The notes below the pieces were generated by a model. The model had not been told where the DNA came from. It searched no databases and saw only the letters and a list, made by a program, of their open reading frames with translations. A program made the position numbers and the translations under genes. Source: an uncultured Oscillospiraceae bacterium (lineage in GTDB: Bacteria > Bacillota > Clostridia > Oscillospirales > Oscillospiraceae). Taken from it: 60,910 nucleotides of DNA. Where the stretch lies: assembly GCA_944385035.1 (NCBI GenBank), contig CALWVV010000014.1, forward strand, positions 1 to 60,910, written 5' to 3'. Positions within the stretch are counted from its first letter, which is position 1; every line of letters begins with the position of its first letter. Below are positions 7,733 to 16,181 of this stretch, in pieces.

Positions 7733-9106
7733 ATGAGCATGACGGCCATCCGGGCAGTGGAGCCCAGAAGCCCCGCCCACCGGGCAGGAATTCGGGTGGG
7801 CGAGACCCTCACCCACATTAACGGCCACCCAATTCTGGATGTGCTGGACTATAAGTTTTATAGTTACGACCCCCGGCTGGAGCTGGTTCTGAAAGAGGCC
7901 GACGGCTCTGAGCGCACGGTCCGCCTGCGCAAAGATGAGGGGGAAGACCTGGGGCTGGAGTTTGAGACCTATCTCATGGACCGGGCCCGGTCCTGTGCCA
8001 ACAACTGCATTTTCTGCTTTGTGGACCAGATGCCCCCAGGCATGCGCCCCTCCCTGTATTTTAAAGATGACGATGCCCGGCTGAGCTTTCTCATGGGCAA
8101 CTATCTGACCCTCACGAACCTCTCAAAGCGGGAAATTGAGCGCATCTGCGCGCTGCGCATCTCCCCCATCAACATCTCCGTCCACACTACCGACCCCGTC
8201 CTTCGGGAGGAGATGCTCCACCACCGCCGGGCGGGCGAGGTGCTGGAGATCATGTCCCGCTTTGCCCAGGCCAACATCCGCATGAACTGCCAGATTGTCT
8301 CCTGCCCTGGGATCAACGACGGCCCCGCCCTGGAGAAAACCCTTCAGGACCTCTGCGCCCTCTATCCGGCGGTGGAGAGCGTGGCCATTGTCCCGGTGGG
8401 CGTAACAAAATTCCGGGAAGGGCTTCATCCCCTCTCCCCCTACACACCGCAGCAGGCTTCGGCGGTCATCGACCAGGTGGAGGCTTTCGCCGCCGCTTCC
8501 TTGGCCCAGCGGGGCACCCGTCTGGCCTGGTGCTCGGACGAATTTTACCTTCTCGCCGGCCGTCCCCTCCCCGAGAAGGCCTTTTATGAGGACATGAACC
8601 AGCTGGAAAACGGCGTAGGCATGCTGCGGCTGCTCCTCAGCCAGGCCCACATGGCTCTGGAGGACCCCATGGACGGTGCCCCCCTCACCCCCTTCTCCGT
8701 GGCCACGGGGGTATCCGCTGCCCCCTTTATCCAGCAGATCGCCGACGCTGCCCAGGCGAAGTATCCATCCCTTCAGGGCTGGGTCTACCCCATCCGCAAC
8801 GAATTTTTCGGGGAGACCATCACCGTCTCCGGCCTTATCACCGGCGGAGACCTCATCCGACAGCTCCGGGGCAAGGAGCTGGGGCAGCGGCTGCTTATCC
8901 CCTCTAACATGCTCCGCTCCGGGGAACAGGTGTTCCTGGACGACATTACCGTGTCTGATGTGGAGCGGGAGCTGGGTGTCCCGGTGACAGCTGTAGATGC
9001 GGAGAGCGGCTTTGACCTGGTGGATGCCATGCTGGGGCTGGAAGTGACTTCCCCGGAAGTTTGCCATCAGCGGGAGGAAACTGAATACTATCAGTATAAT
9101 CAGTAA
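7733..9106 (+). CDS. DUF512 radical SAM protein with N-terminal PDZ domain
   Basis: A 457-residue protein. A PDZ-like domain covers residues 1-60 (VEPRSPAHRAGIRVGETLTHINGHP), followed by a radical-SAM-like core with the iron-sulphur motif CANNCIFC, then the DUF512 C-terminal region. The family occurs widely in Firmicutes and cyanobacteria and its substrate is unknown. I chose the ATG at 7733, five bases after GGAGGG, instead of the ATG at 7706, which lacks a ribosome site. It lies 55 bases upstream of der, an arrangement I recall from other Clostridia and which hints at a role linked to ribosomes or the envelope. Confidence 0.88.
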   Translation: MSMTAIRAVEPRSPAHRAGIRVGETLTHINGHPILDVLDYKFYSYDPRLELVLKEADGSERTVRLRKDEGEDLGLEFETYLMDRARSCANNCIFCFVDQMPPGMRPSLYFKDDDARLSFLMGNYLTLTNLSKREIERICALRISPINISVHTTDPVLREEMLHHRRAGEVLEIMSRFAQANIRMNCQIVSCPGINDGPALEKTLQDLCALYPAVESVAIVPVGVTKFREGLHPLSPYTPQQASAVIDQVEAFAAASLAQRGTRLAWCSDEFYLLAGRPLPEKAFYEDMNQLENGVGMLRLLLSQAHMALEDPMDGAPLTPFSVATGVSAAPFIQQIADAAQAKYPSLQGWVYPIRNEFFGETITVSGLITGGDLIRQLRGKELGQRLLIPSNMLRSGEQVFLDDITVSDVERELGVPVTAVDAESGFDLVDAMLGLEVTSPEVCHQREETEYYQYNQ

Positions 9107-9161
9107 TTTATAATACAAAACGCGTGGGGTTTTTCCCCACTGGAAGAGAGAGGAACCTGAT

Positions 9162-10487
9162 ATGAAGCCATTAGTAGCCATCGTGGGCCGGCCCAATGTG
9201 GGCAAGTCCATGCTGTTTAATAAGCTGTGCGGACAGCGCCTGTCCATCGTGGAGGACACCCCCGGTGTCACCCGTGACCGACTGTACGCCCAGTGTGAGT
9301 GGAGAAACCGAATCTTTGACATTGTGGACACCGGCGGCATCGAGCCGGGCACCGATGACCAGATTCTCTCCTTCATGCGGGAGCAGGCGGAGATCGCCAT
9401 CGCCACTGCCACCGTCATCGTCTTTGTCTGCGACATCAAGACCGGGATGACCGCCTCCGACCAGGAGGTGGCCAACATGCTCCTGCGCTCGGGCAAGCCT
9501 GTGGTGCTGGCGGTGAACAAAGCCGATCAGACCGGCCGGGAGAACCCGGACATCTACGAATTTTATAACCTGGGCCTGGGCGACCCCATCGCCGTCTCCG
9601 CTGTCCACGGCCACGGCACCGGCGATCTGCTGGACGCCTGCTTTGAATACTTCCCCCCGGAGGAGGAGGAAGAGGAGGAGGACGACACCATCAAGGTGGC
9701 CGTCATAGGCAAGCCCAATGTGGGCAAGTCCTCCCTCATCAACCGCATTCTGGGGGAGGAGCGGGTCATCGTCTCCAACGTGGCCGGCACCACACGGGAC
9801 GCGGTGGACAGTTCCTTTGAAAATGAGCACGGCAAGTACCTCTTTATTGACACCGCCGGTATGCGGAAAAAGTCCAAGGTGGACGACCGGATCGAAAAGT
9901 TCTCCGTGCTGCGCTCCACCATGGCCATCGAACGCTGCGACGTGTGCCTCATCATGATCGACGCCCAGGAGGGGGTCACCGAGCAGGACACCAAGGTGGC
10001 CGGTCTGGCCCACGAGGCGGGCAAGGCCTGCATCATCGTGGTCAACAAGTGGGACGCCATCGAGAAGGACGGCAAGACCATGGACAAGATGCGCCAGGAC
10101 GTCATGCGGGACCTCTCCTATATGACCTACGCCCCCATTCTCTTCATCTCCGCCTTGACGGGGCAGCGGGTAGAGCGGCTGTTTGAGCTCATCAACTACG
10201 TGAACAACCAGGCCGCCACCCGCATTTCCACCGGCATGCTCAACTCCCTTTTGGCCGACGCCACCGCACGGGTACAGCCCCCCACGGACAAGGGCCGCCG
10301 GCTGAAAATCTACTATATGACCCAGGTGGGGGTGCGTCCGCCCCACTTTGTCTGCTTCTGCAACGACGCAAGACTGTTCCACTTCTCCTATCAGCGCTAC
10401 CTGGAAAATCAGATCCGCTCCACCTTCGGACTGGAGGGTACCCCGGTGCGCCTCACCGTCCGGCAGAAGAGCGAGAAGGAGGATTAA
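9162..10487 (+). CDS. der: Ribosome biogenesis GTPase Der (EngA)
   Basis: A 441-residue tandem GTPase. Domain 1 has GRPNVGKS, DTGG and NKAD motifs; domain 2 has GKPNVGKS, DTAG and NKWD. An acidic linker (a run of Glu then Asp-Asp) separates them, and a KH-like domain closes the protein. Der is essential for 50S subunit maturation. Length is normal for the family. A GAGAGAGGA ribosome site precedes the ATG, and the stop is followed one base later by plsY, so these genes are co-transcribed. Confidence 0.97.
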   Translation: MKPLVAIVGRPNVGKSMLFNKLCGQRLSIVEDTPGVTRDRLYAQCEWRNRIFDIVDTGGIEPGTDDQILSFMREQAEIAIATATVIVFVCDIKTGMTASDQEVANMLLRSGKPVVLAVNKADQTGRENPDIYEFYNLGLGDPIAVSAVHGHGTGDLLDACFEYFPPEEEEEEEDDTIKVAVIGKPNVGKSSLINRILGEERVIVSNVAGTTRDAVDSSFENEHGKYLFIDTAGMRKKSKVDDRIEKFSVLRSTMAIERCDVCLIMIDAQEGVTEQDTKVAGLAHEAGKACIIVVNKWDAIEKDGKTMDKMRQDVMRDLSYMTYAPILFISALTGQRVERLFELINYVNNQAATRISTGMLNSLLADATARVQPPTDKGRRLKIYYMTQVGVRPPHFVCFCNDARLFHFSYQRYLENQIRSTFGLEGTPVRLTVRQKSEKED

Positions 10488-10488
10488 C

Positions 10489-11178
10489 ATGGGCGAGGTC
10501 ATCTTGTTCGTCCTGACCCGGATGGATTTTTGGCTGGTGGCCGTGATTTCCTATTTCTGCGGCTGCTTCAACGGAGCGGTCATCGTCTCGAAGTATATTC
10601 TCCGGGACGATGTGCGAAAGCACGGCAGCGGCAACGCGGGCCTTACCAACTTCTTCCGCACCTTCGGCGGTCCCCTCACCTTTGTGGTCATCCTCACCGA
10701 CGTATTGAAGGCAGTGGTGGCCATCCTCATTGCCGCCAAGATCGGCGGCAGCTATGACCCCCGCATTATGCCCGACATGCCCCTGGAAGCGGCCATGGTG
10801 GCCTACTATGTAGTTTTGTTCAAGTACTGGGCGGGTCTTTGGTGCCTGCTGGGCCACATGTTCCCCTGTATGTTCCACTTCAAGGGGGGCAAGGGCATCC
10901 TCTCCGGCGGGGCCATCGCCATCATGCTGGACTGGCGCATTGCCCTGGTGGTGTGGGGCGGTTTCCTCATTCTGGCTGTCCTCACCCGGTACGTCTCCCT
11001 GGGCTCCTGCTGGGCGGGGGCCAGTTTCCCCTTTGTCACCTGGTTTGTCTACCACGACCCCCTTATCACCGGCCTGGGGGCCTTTATCGGACTTCTCATT
11101 TTGTATATGCACCGGGGCAACATCCACCGGCTGCTCACCGGCACAGAAAACAAGTTCAGTCTGCATAAGAAGAAATAG
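10489..11178 (+). CDS. plsY: Glycerol-3-phosphate acyltransferase PlsY
   Basis: A 229-residue membrane protein with about five transmembrane helices. It shows the PlsY motifs GSGNAGLTN near residues 43-51 and HMFPCMFHFKGGKG in the middle. It transfers acyl groups from acyl-phosphate to glycerol-3-phosphate, the first step of phospholipid synthesis. The ATG lies 1 base after the der stop, with its ribosome site (GAGAAGGAGG) inside der. The gpsA gene downstream makes its substrate, so the two genes form a functional unit. Confidence 0.95.
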   Translation: MGEVILFVLTRMDFWLVAVISYFCGCFNGAVIVSKYILRDDVRKHGSGNAGLTNFFRTFGGPLTFVVILTDVLKAVVAILIAAKIGGSYDPRIMPDMPLEAAMVAYYVVLFKYWAGLWCLLGHMFPCMFHFKGGKGILSGGAIAIMLDWRIALVVWGGFLILAVLTRYVSLGSCWAGASFPFVTWFVYHDPLITGLGAFIGLLILYMHRGNIHRLLTGTENKFSLHKKK

Positions 11179-11346
11179 CGTCCGAGCCGTCGTGAGCAGC
11201 ACGGATGGACCGAAGCGTGGGGGAGAAACCAAGCCGCTGCTGCGGCTGTTTCGAGCCCAAGTGCAGGGAAGCCGTGCGCCGCGAACAGGCGAGGCGTGAA
11301 TCAAACCATAGGATAGGCTCCACAAGAATTAAAGGAGGTCCATATT

Positions 11347-12348
11347 ATGAAGATCACCGTACTGGGCAGCGGCGCTTGGGGCACCGCTCTTGCCATGCTC
11401 CTGCTGGAAAACGGAAACGATGTCACCCTCTGGTCCTATACCGAGGAGGAGTCCAAGGTTTTAAGGGAGACCCATGAAAATCCCATGCTCAAGGGTGTGC
11501 GTCTGCCCCCTGAGCTGAAGTTCTCCACCGATATGGCCTGCGTCAAGGGCTGCGGCCTGGTGGTCATGGCCACCCCCTCCTTTGCCGTGCGCGCCACCGC
11601 CGCCAAATTGAAGGTGCTGGCCGATCCGGGCACCATTCTGGTCTCCGTCTCCAAGGGCATTGAAAAGGACAGTTCCCTGCGTCTGAGCCAGGTCATCGAG
11701 GAGGAGCTTCAGGGCCACTGTCCTGTAGTGGTTCTCTCCGGCCCCTCCCACGCAGAGGAGGTAGGCCGCCGCATTCCCACCGGCGTAGTGGCTGCCGCCG
11801 ACGATCTGAAGATTGCCGAGCAGGTCCAGGACCTCTTCATGAACCAGCGCTTCCGGGTGTACACCAGCGACGACAAGATCGGCACCGAGATCTGCGCCGC
11901 ACTCAAAAACATCATCGCCCTGTGCGCCGGCTGCTGCGACGGCATGGGTTACGGGGACAACACCAAGGCCCTGCTCATGACCCGCGGCCTGGCCGAGATG
12001 GCCCGCCTGGGTGTGGCCCTGGGGGGCAAGAAGGAGACCTTCACCGGCCTTGCCGGGGTGGGCGACCTGATCGTCACCTGCTGCTCCATGCACTCCCGCA
12101 ACCGCCGCTGCGGTATCCTCATCGGCCAGGGCAAGGACGTGCAGGAGGCCATCAAAGAGGTGGGTGCCGTGGTGGAGGGCTACTATGCCGCCGCCAACGC
12201 CCGCACCCTGGCGCAGAAGGCCGGGGTGGAGATGCCCATCGCCCAGGCCGCCTACGAGGTCCTCTACGAGGGCCGGGACGTGCACAACGTCATTGCCGAC
12301 CTGATGGGCCGGGCCAAGCGCTCGGAGCTGGAGGAGAGCTGGAGCTAA
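11347..12348 (+). CDS. gpsA: NAD(P)-dependent glycerol-3-phosphate dehydrogenase
   Basis: A 333-residue protein with an N-terminal Rossmann motif (VLGSGAWGTALA) and the family segments LSGPSHAEEV, CAALKNIIALCAGCCDGMGYG and LAGVGDLIVTC. It reduces dihydroxyacetone phosphate to glycerol-3-phosphate for PlsY. AAAGGAGG precedes the ATG by 8 bases. The 168 bases after plsY hold no gene or clear terminator, so it may share the der-plsY transcript. Repeat copy B starts seven bases after the stop. Confidence 0.97.
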   Translation: MKITVLGSGAWGTALAMLLLENGNDVTLWSYTEEESKVLRETHENPMLKGVRLPPELKFSTDMACVKGCGLVVMATPSFAVRATAAKLKVLADPGTILVSVSKGIEKDSSLRLSQVIEEELQGHCPVVVLSGPSHAEEVGRRIPTGVVAAADDLKIAEQVQDLFMNQRFRVYTSDDKIGTEICAALKNIIALCAGCCDGMGYGDNTKALLMTRGLAEMARLGVALGGKKETFTGLAGVGDLIVTCCSMHSRNRRCGILIGQGKDVQEAIKEVGAVVEGYYAAANARTLAQKAGVEMPIAQAAYEVLYEGRDVHNVIADLMGRAKRSELEESWS

Positions 12349-12354
12349 AGCTCT

Positions 12355-12532
12355 TCAAACAAGGGGCAGTGCCCCTTGTTTGAGAAAAGCTGCACGCAAA
12401 ACCTGCCTCGATTCCATTCGGAAAAGTCGGCCGGTTTTGCGCGAGAAGTGTTTTTAGAGACGGCGAAGCCGCTCTAAAAACGGATTTCAATTTATTCCAT
12501 CGCCTGCGGGCGATGGAACTCCTACGGAGGGC
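12355..12532 (+). repeat. Multi-hairpin intergenic element, copy B
   Basis: Same four-hairpin order as copy A, read in the gpsA sense. HP4 is TCAAACAAGGGGC with its complement. HP3 is CGCAAAACC / GGTTTTGCG around CTCGATTCC and GGAAAAGTCGG. GAGAAGTG follows. HP2 is GTTTTTAGAG / CTCTAAAAAC. HP1 is CCATCGCC / GGGCGATGG, and the tail is TCCTACGGAGGGC. The stems of HP2 and HP1 differ from copy A but pairing is kept. Confidence 0.8.
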
Positions 12533-12658
12533 ACTTATAGCACTTCAGCGCAGACTTGGTAGTTTCATGCCTGCGGGCGATGGAACTCCTGGGTTGGGCT
12601 TTTCTTCCGCTCAAGACACAGAAACTTGACTAGGTTTGCCGCCTCCGGGCGGCAAACG
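12502..12658. repeat. 22-bp direct repeat and HP1-like fragment
   Basis: GCCTGCGGGCGATGGAACTC plus CT occurs at 12502-12523 (the end of copy B) and again at 12569-12590. A related HP1-like hairpin with different stem bases (TTTGCCGCC / GGGCGGCAAA) lies at about 12636-12656, followed by TCCTATGGAGG. That tail supplies the ribosome site of the next gene. These look like partial copies of the intergenic element. Confidence 0.6.
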
Positions 12659-12676
12659 TCCTATGGAGGCCTTTTT

Positions 12677-13819
12677 ATGGAACGTCTCTATGAAGCAAAT
12701 CCCTTTCTCACCTCCTTTGATGCGGTGGTGGAATCCTGCATTCCGAGCAAGAAGGGATATGACATCATTCTGACCGAGACCGCCTTCTATCCCGAAGGGG
12801 GCGGCCAGCCCTATGACGCTGGTACTTTGGGTCCTGTGCGGGTGCTGGAGGTACATAGCCGGGACGGCCGGGTGGTCCACACCTGCGACGGTCCTCTGGA
12901 AGCGGGAACCGCCGTCTCTGGGGAGATCAACTGGGAGAGGCGCTTTGACCTTATGCAGCAGCACTCCGGGGAGCACATCGTCTCCGGCATGGCCCATGCC
13001 AAATGGGGCTGCGACAACGTGGGCTTTCACCTGGGCAGCGACGTGGTCACCATCGACCTCAATGTGCTTCTCACGCCGGAGCAGCTTCAGGAGCTGGAGG
13101 AGGACGTAAACCGCTACCTGTGGGAGGACCACCCCATTGCCATCGCCTACCCCTCGCCCCAGGAGCTGGAAGCTATCGACTACCGCAGCAAAAAGGAGCT
13201 CACCGGACAGGTGCGCATTGTCACCTTCCCTGGGGCGGACTGCTGCGCCTGCTGCGGCACCCATGTGCGCTCCTCCGGGCAGATTGGGCTGGTGAAGCTG
13301 CTGAGCATGGAGAAGTTTCGGGAGGGGGTGCGTATCCAGCTGGTGTGCGGTGGCCGGGCCCTGCGCTATTTCTCCGCCCTCCAGGCTCAAAACGCCCAGG
13401 TGTCCCACCTGCTCTCCGCCAAGGTGATGGAGACAGGCAGCGCCGTGGAGCGGCTGATGGAGGAAACTGCCGCCCTGAAAGCCCGGTGCGCCGCCATGGA
13501 GGATGCCCGCTTTGCCCATCTGGCCGAGGAGTACCGCGGAGAAGGGGACATGCTCCTCTTTGAGGAGGGTCTCTCCCCTGACAGCCTGCGCCGGCTGTGC
13601 GATGCGCTCCTCCACACCCGTGAAGGCCGGGTCGCCTGCTTCTCCGGTACAGAGGAGGCCGGCTACAAATACGCCATAGGCCAGCTGGGAGGCGACCTGC
13701 GCAGCCTGACCAAAACCATGAACCAAGCTTTGAACGGCCGGGGCGGCGGCAAGCCGGACTTTGTCCAGGGCTCTGTCCGGGCTTCCCAGGCTGAGATCCG
13801 CAACTTTTTCAACCAATAA
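12677..13819 (+). CDS. Alanyl-tRNA editing protein (AlaX-like, with DHHA1 region)
   Basis: A 380-residue free-standing editing protein. It starts with a domain like that of AlaRS (TAFYPEGGGQPYDAGTL). The zinc-site pieces HSGEH and CCGTH are at about residues 96-100 and 192-196, and a DHHA1-like C-terminus ends in GGGKPDFVQGS. It hydrolyses Ser or Gly mischarged on tRNA-Ala. I chose the ATG at 12677 because TATGGAGG lies 8 bases upstream, at the end of a hairpin-type repeat fragment. There is no aminoacylation domain. It is followed 12 bases later by a membrane protein gene. Confidence 0.9.
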   Translation: MERLYEANPFLTSFDAVVESCIPSKKGYDIILTETAFYPEGGGQPYDAGTLGPVRVLEVHSRDGRVVHTCDGPLEAGTAVSGEINWERRFDLMQQHSGEHIVSGMAHAKWGCDNVGFHLGSDVVTIDLNVLLTPEQLQELEEDVNRYLWEDHPIAIAYPSPQELEAIDYRSKKELTGQVRIVTFPGADCCACCGTHVRSSGQIGLVKLLSMEKFREGVRIQLVCGGRALRYFSALQAQNAQVSHLLSAKVMETGSAVERLMEETAALKARCAAMEDARFAHLAEEYRGEGDMLLFEEGLSPDSLRRLCDALLHTREGRVACFSGTEEAGYKYAIGQLGGDLRSLTKTMNQALNGRGGGKPDFVQGSVRASQAEIRNFFNQ

Positions 13820-13831
13820 TTTGAGGTTTTT

Positions 13832-15145
13832 ATGGAATATTCAATTGATCAGCTCCTGTGGCTGTTCCTCTGCTACGCCTTTCTGGGCTGGCTGAGTGAG
13901 ACGGCCCTGGCCGCAGCCCGCAAGGGCCGGCTTTTAAACCGCGGTTTTCTGAACACCCCCTTCTCCCCGGTCTACGGCCTGGGCGGGGTGCTCTTTGCCC
14001 TGTTCCTGCCGGAGCTGCGGGACGACCCCTTCTTCCTGTTTCTGGGCGGCATGATCCTGGCCACCGCCCTGGAGCTGTTTACCGGTATCTTGCTGGAAAA
14101 GCTCACCGGCCAGAAGTGGTGGGACTACTCCCAGCGGCGCTTTCAGTTTGAGGGCCACATCAACCTGACCTACTCGGTGATCTGGGGCCTGTGCGCCCTG
14201 TTCTGCCTGTTTGTGGGCAACCGGCTCATTCTGTCCCTGGTGGGCTTGATCCCCGCCGCTGTGGGGCGGCTCATTCTGCTGGGCATCTATGTGGTGCTGG
14301 GACTAGACATCCTCACCTCTCTGGCCGCCCTGTTTCAGTGGCAGCTCTCCCTGCCCGACACACGGGAACTGTCCCGGTTCCTGTCCCGGCTGACCCAGAC
14401 CCTGGACAACGCCGTCACCCGGTACGTCCAGCGCCGTGTGACCCGTGCCTATCCCAACCTGGACCCCACCAAGGGCCGCGCCCGCACCAAAGCAGTTCCC
14501 ACCGTCTTTGCCCAGGGCTGCTGCTTTTACAAGCTGGCCTGCCTCTTCTTCCTGGGGGCCTTTCTGGGGGATATCATCGAGACCATTTTCTGCCGGGTCA
14601 CGGCGGGGGTGTGGATGAGCCGCAGCAGCGTGGTCTGGGGTCCCTTCTCCATTGTGTGGGGCCTGGGCGCGGTGCTGCTCACCGCTCTGCTCTATAAATA
14701 CCGCCACAAAAGCGACGGGTACATCTTCTTTGTGGGCACCGTAGCCGGAGGCGCCTACGAGTACTTCTGCTCGGTCTTTACCGAGCTGGTCTTTGGCACC
14801 GTGTTCTGGGATTACAGCAAAATCCCCTTTAACCTGGGCGGGCGCATCAACCTGCTCTACTGCTTCTTCTGGGGCATTGCGGCGGTGGTATGGCTGAAGC
14901 TTATTTACCCCGTCCTGTCCGGGTGGATCGAAAAGCTGCCCATCCGTGCAGGCAAGCTGCTCACCTGGGCACTCATCCTCTTCATGCTCCTCAACATCGT
15001 CCTGTCCGCCCTGGCTATGGGCCGCTTTGTCCAGCGCCGGAATGATCCCGCCCCGGCGGGCAATGCCCTGAGCCGGTTTTTGGACGAGCGCTTCCCCGAC
15101 GAGCGTATGGAGCGGATCTATCCCAACATTCTCTTTGTGGATTAA
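13832..15145 (+). CDS. Duplicated PF06541-type membrane protein
   Basis: A 437-residue membrane protein made of two similar halves. Each half has a family core of the 'putative ABC transporter permease' type (PF06541). Half 1 shows FLGWLSETALA, FSPVYGLGGVL and WWDYSQRRFQFEGHINL. Half 2, from about residue 230, shows FLGAFLGDIIET, WGPFSIVWGLGAVL and FWDYSKIPFNLGGRINL. Single-domain members are more usual. About eight to ten helices are expected. No ATPase gene is adjacent, so a transport role is unproven. It lies 12 bases after the tRNA-editing gene. Confidence 0.8.
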   Translation: MEYSIDQLLWLFLCYAFLGWLSETALAAARKGRLLNRGFLNTPFSPVYGLGGVLFALFLPELRDDPFFLFLGGMILATALELFTGILLEKLTGQKWWDYSQRRFQFEGHINLTYSVIWGLCALFCLFVGNRLILSLVGLIPAAVGRLILLGIYVVLGLDILTSLAALFQWQLSLPDTRELSRFLSRLTQTLDNAVTRYVQRRVTRAYPNLDPTKGRARTKAVPTVFAQGCCFYKLACLFFLGAFLGDIIETIFCRVTAGVWMSRSSVVWGPFSIVWGLGAVLLTALLYKYRHKSDGYIFFVGTVAGGAYEYFCSVFTELVFGTVFWDYSKIPFNLGGRINLLYCFFWGIAAVVWLKLIYPVLSGWIEKLPIRAGKLLTWALILFMLLNIVLSALAMGRFVQRRNDPAPAGNALSRFLDERFPDERMERIYPNILFVD

Positions 15146-15177
15146 ACGGGGCAGACGCCCCTTTGGGAGGAATAACC

Positions 15178-15804
15178 ATGAACGATACCAAGGGACGCTT
15201 CTTTGCCCTGGAGGGCATTGATGGAAGTGGAAAATCCACCCAGCTCAGGCTTTTGGCCCAGCGTCTGGAACAGGCAGGCCGACCCTGCCTCACCACCTGC
15301 GAGCCCACCGGCCGTCCCATGGGCAAGCTCCTGCGCCAGGTGCTCACCGGACAGGTGCGCTGCGACAGCCGGGTGGTGGCCCCCCTCTTTGTGGCTGACC
15401 GGCTGGACCACCTGCTCAACGAGGAAAACGGCCTGTGCAAGGCGGTGGAAGAGGGGCTCACTGTCCTCACCGACCGATACTACTTCTCCTCCTACGCCTA
15501 TCAAAGCGTGGACCTGCCTCTGGAGTGGGTGATCGAAGCCAACCGTCCCTGCGCCGAGCTTCTCCGGCCTACGGCCACCCTCTTTATCGATGTGGAGCCG
15601 GAGCTGGCTCTGGAACGCATTGCCCAAAACCGGGAGGGCACCGAGCTTTTCGAGACCATGGAGCGCCTCACCCGCACCCGTGAGCAGTATTACCGTTCCT
15701 TTGAGGCTCTCAAGGGGGAGGAACGGGTCATTCTCCTGCCTGGAAATCAGAGCGTGGAGGCCATCGCCCAGGCCATCTGGGAACAGGTGGACGCATTCTT
15801 TTAA
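15178..15804 (+). CDS. tmk: Thymidylate kinase
   Basis: A 208-residue kinase with the P-loop GIDGSGKST at the N-terminus, a DRYYFSSYAYQ segment matching the dTMP site, and normal length. It phosphorylates dTMP to dTDP. GGGAGGA precedes the ATG at 15178; an upstream in-frame start at 15163 overlaps this ribosome site and is less likely. A strong terminator follows. Confidence 0.96.
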   Translation: MNDTKGRFFALEGIDGSGKSTQLRLLAQRLEQAGRPCLTTCEPTGRPMGKLLRQVLTGQVRCDSRVVAPLFVADRLDHLLNEENGLCKAVEEGLTVLTDRYYFSSYAYQSVDLPLEWVIEANRPCAELLRPTATLFIDVEPELALERIAQNREGTELFETMERLTRTREQYYRSFEALKGEERVILLPGNQSVEAIAQAIWEQVDAFF

Positions 15805-15809
15805 CCTGT

Positions 15810-15840
15810 AGGGAGGGGGATTCATGCCCCTCCCTTTTTT
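15810..15840 (+). terminator. Rho-independent terminator after tmk
   Basis: A stem of AGGGAGGGG paired with CCCCTCCCT, a short loop and six T. Confidence 0.85.
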
Positions 15841-15930
15841 GCACCCTGCCGACCTCCAGGGCATAGGATGTCATGGACCTCAGGAGCCTTCGCTCCTGGG
15901 GGCCCACCGAAAAAATGTGAGGTGTCTTTT

Positions 15931-16143
15931 ATGGTGACTATGACCGCCACCGTCCTCCAGGCCTGGGGCAGCCAGGTTCTGGTTCGGGACAACAGTAACA
16001 ACCAGGAGGTACTGGTGCACACCCGCTGCTCCACCTCCAACCTGTCCGCTGGGACCCAGGTGCGCATTGTCTATAACGGCGTGATGACTGCCAGCATCCC
16101 GCCCCAGATCAATGCCCAGAGCATCTGCTACTTCGCCGACTGA
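15931..16143 (+). CDS. Small beta-rich protein (70 aa)
   Basis: A 70-residue protein of alternating beta pattern (ATVLQAWGSQVLVRDNSNNQ, then VRIVYNGVMTASIPPQINA) that resembles a compact OB-like barrel. Similar small proteins are found in Clostridia without a known function. I chose the ATG at 15931 because GAGGTG lies 6 bases upstream. A small hairpin (CAGGAGC / GCTCCTG) lies in the leader at about 15879-15898. It has its own terminator and is probably a monocistronic unit. Confidence 0.65.
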   Translation: MVTMTATVLQAWGSQVLVRDNSNNQEVLVHTRCSTSNLSAGTQVRIVYNGVMTASIPPQINAQSICYFAD

Positions 16144-16146
16144 GCA

Positions 16147-16181
16147 CAAAAAGGACCGCCCAAACCGGGCGGTCCTTTCCT
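16147..16181. terminator. Bidirectional terminator
   Basis: An 11-bp stem (AAGGACCGCCC with its complement) is flanked by A-runs and T-runs. It separates the small gene from the convergent ptsI. Confidence 0.85.

Noticed and set aside
9171-10502. A 443-codon open frame on the minus strand within der
   Set aside because: It is the antisense shadow of a high-GC gene, with a low-complexity His/Gly/Val-rich translation and no domain.
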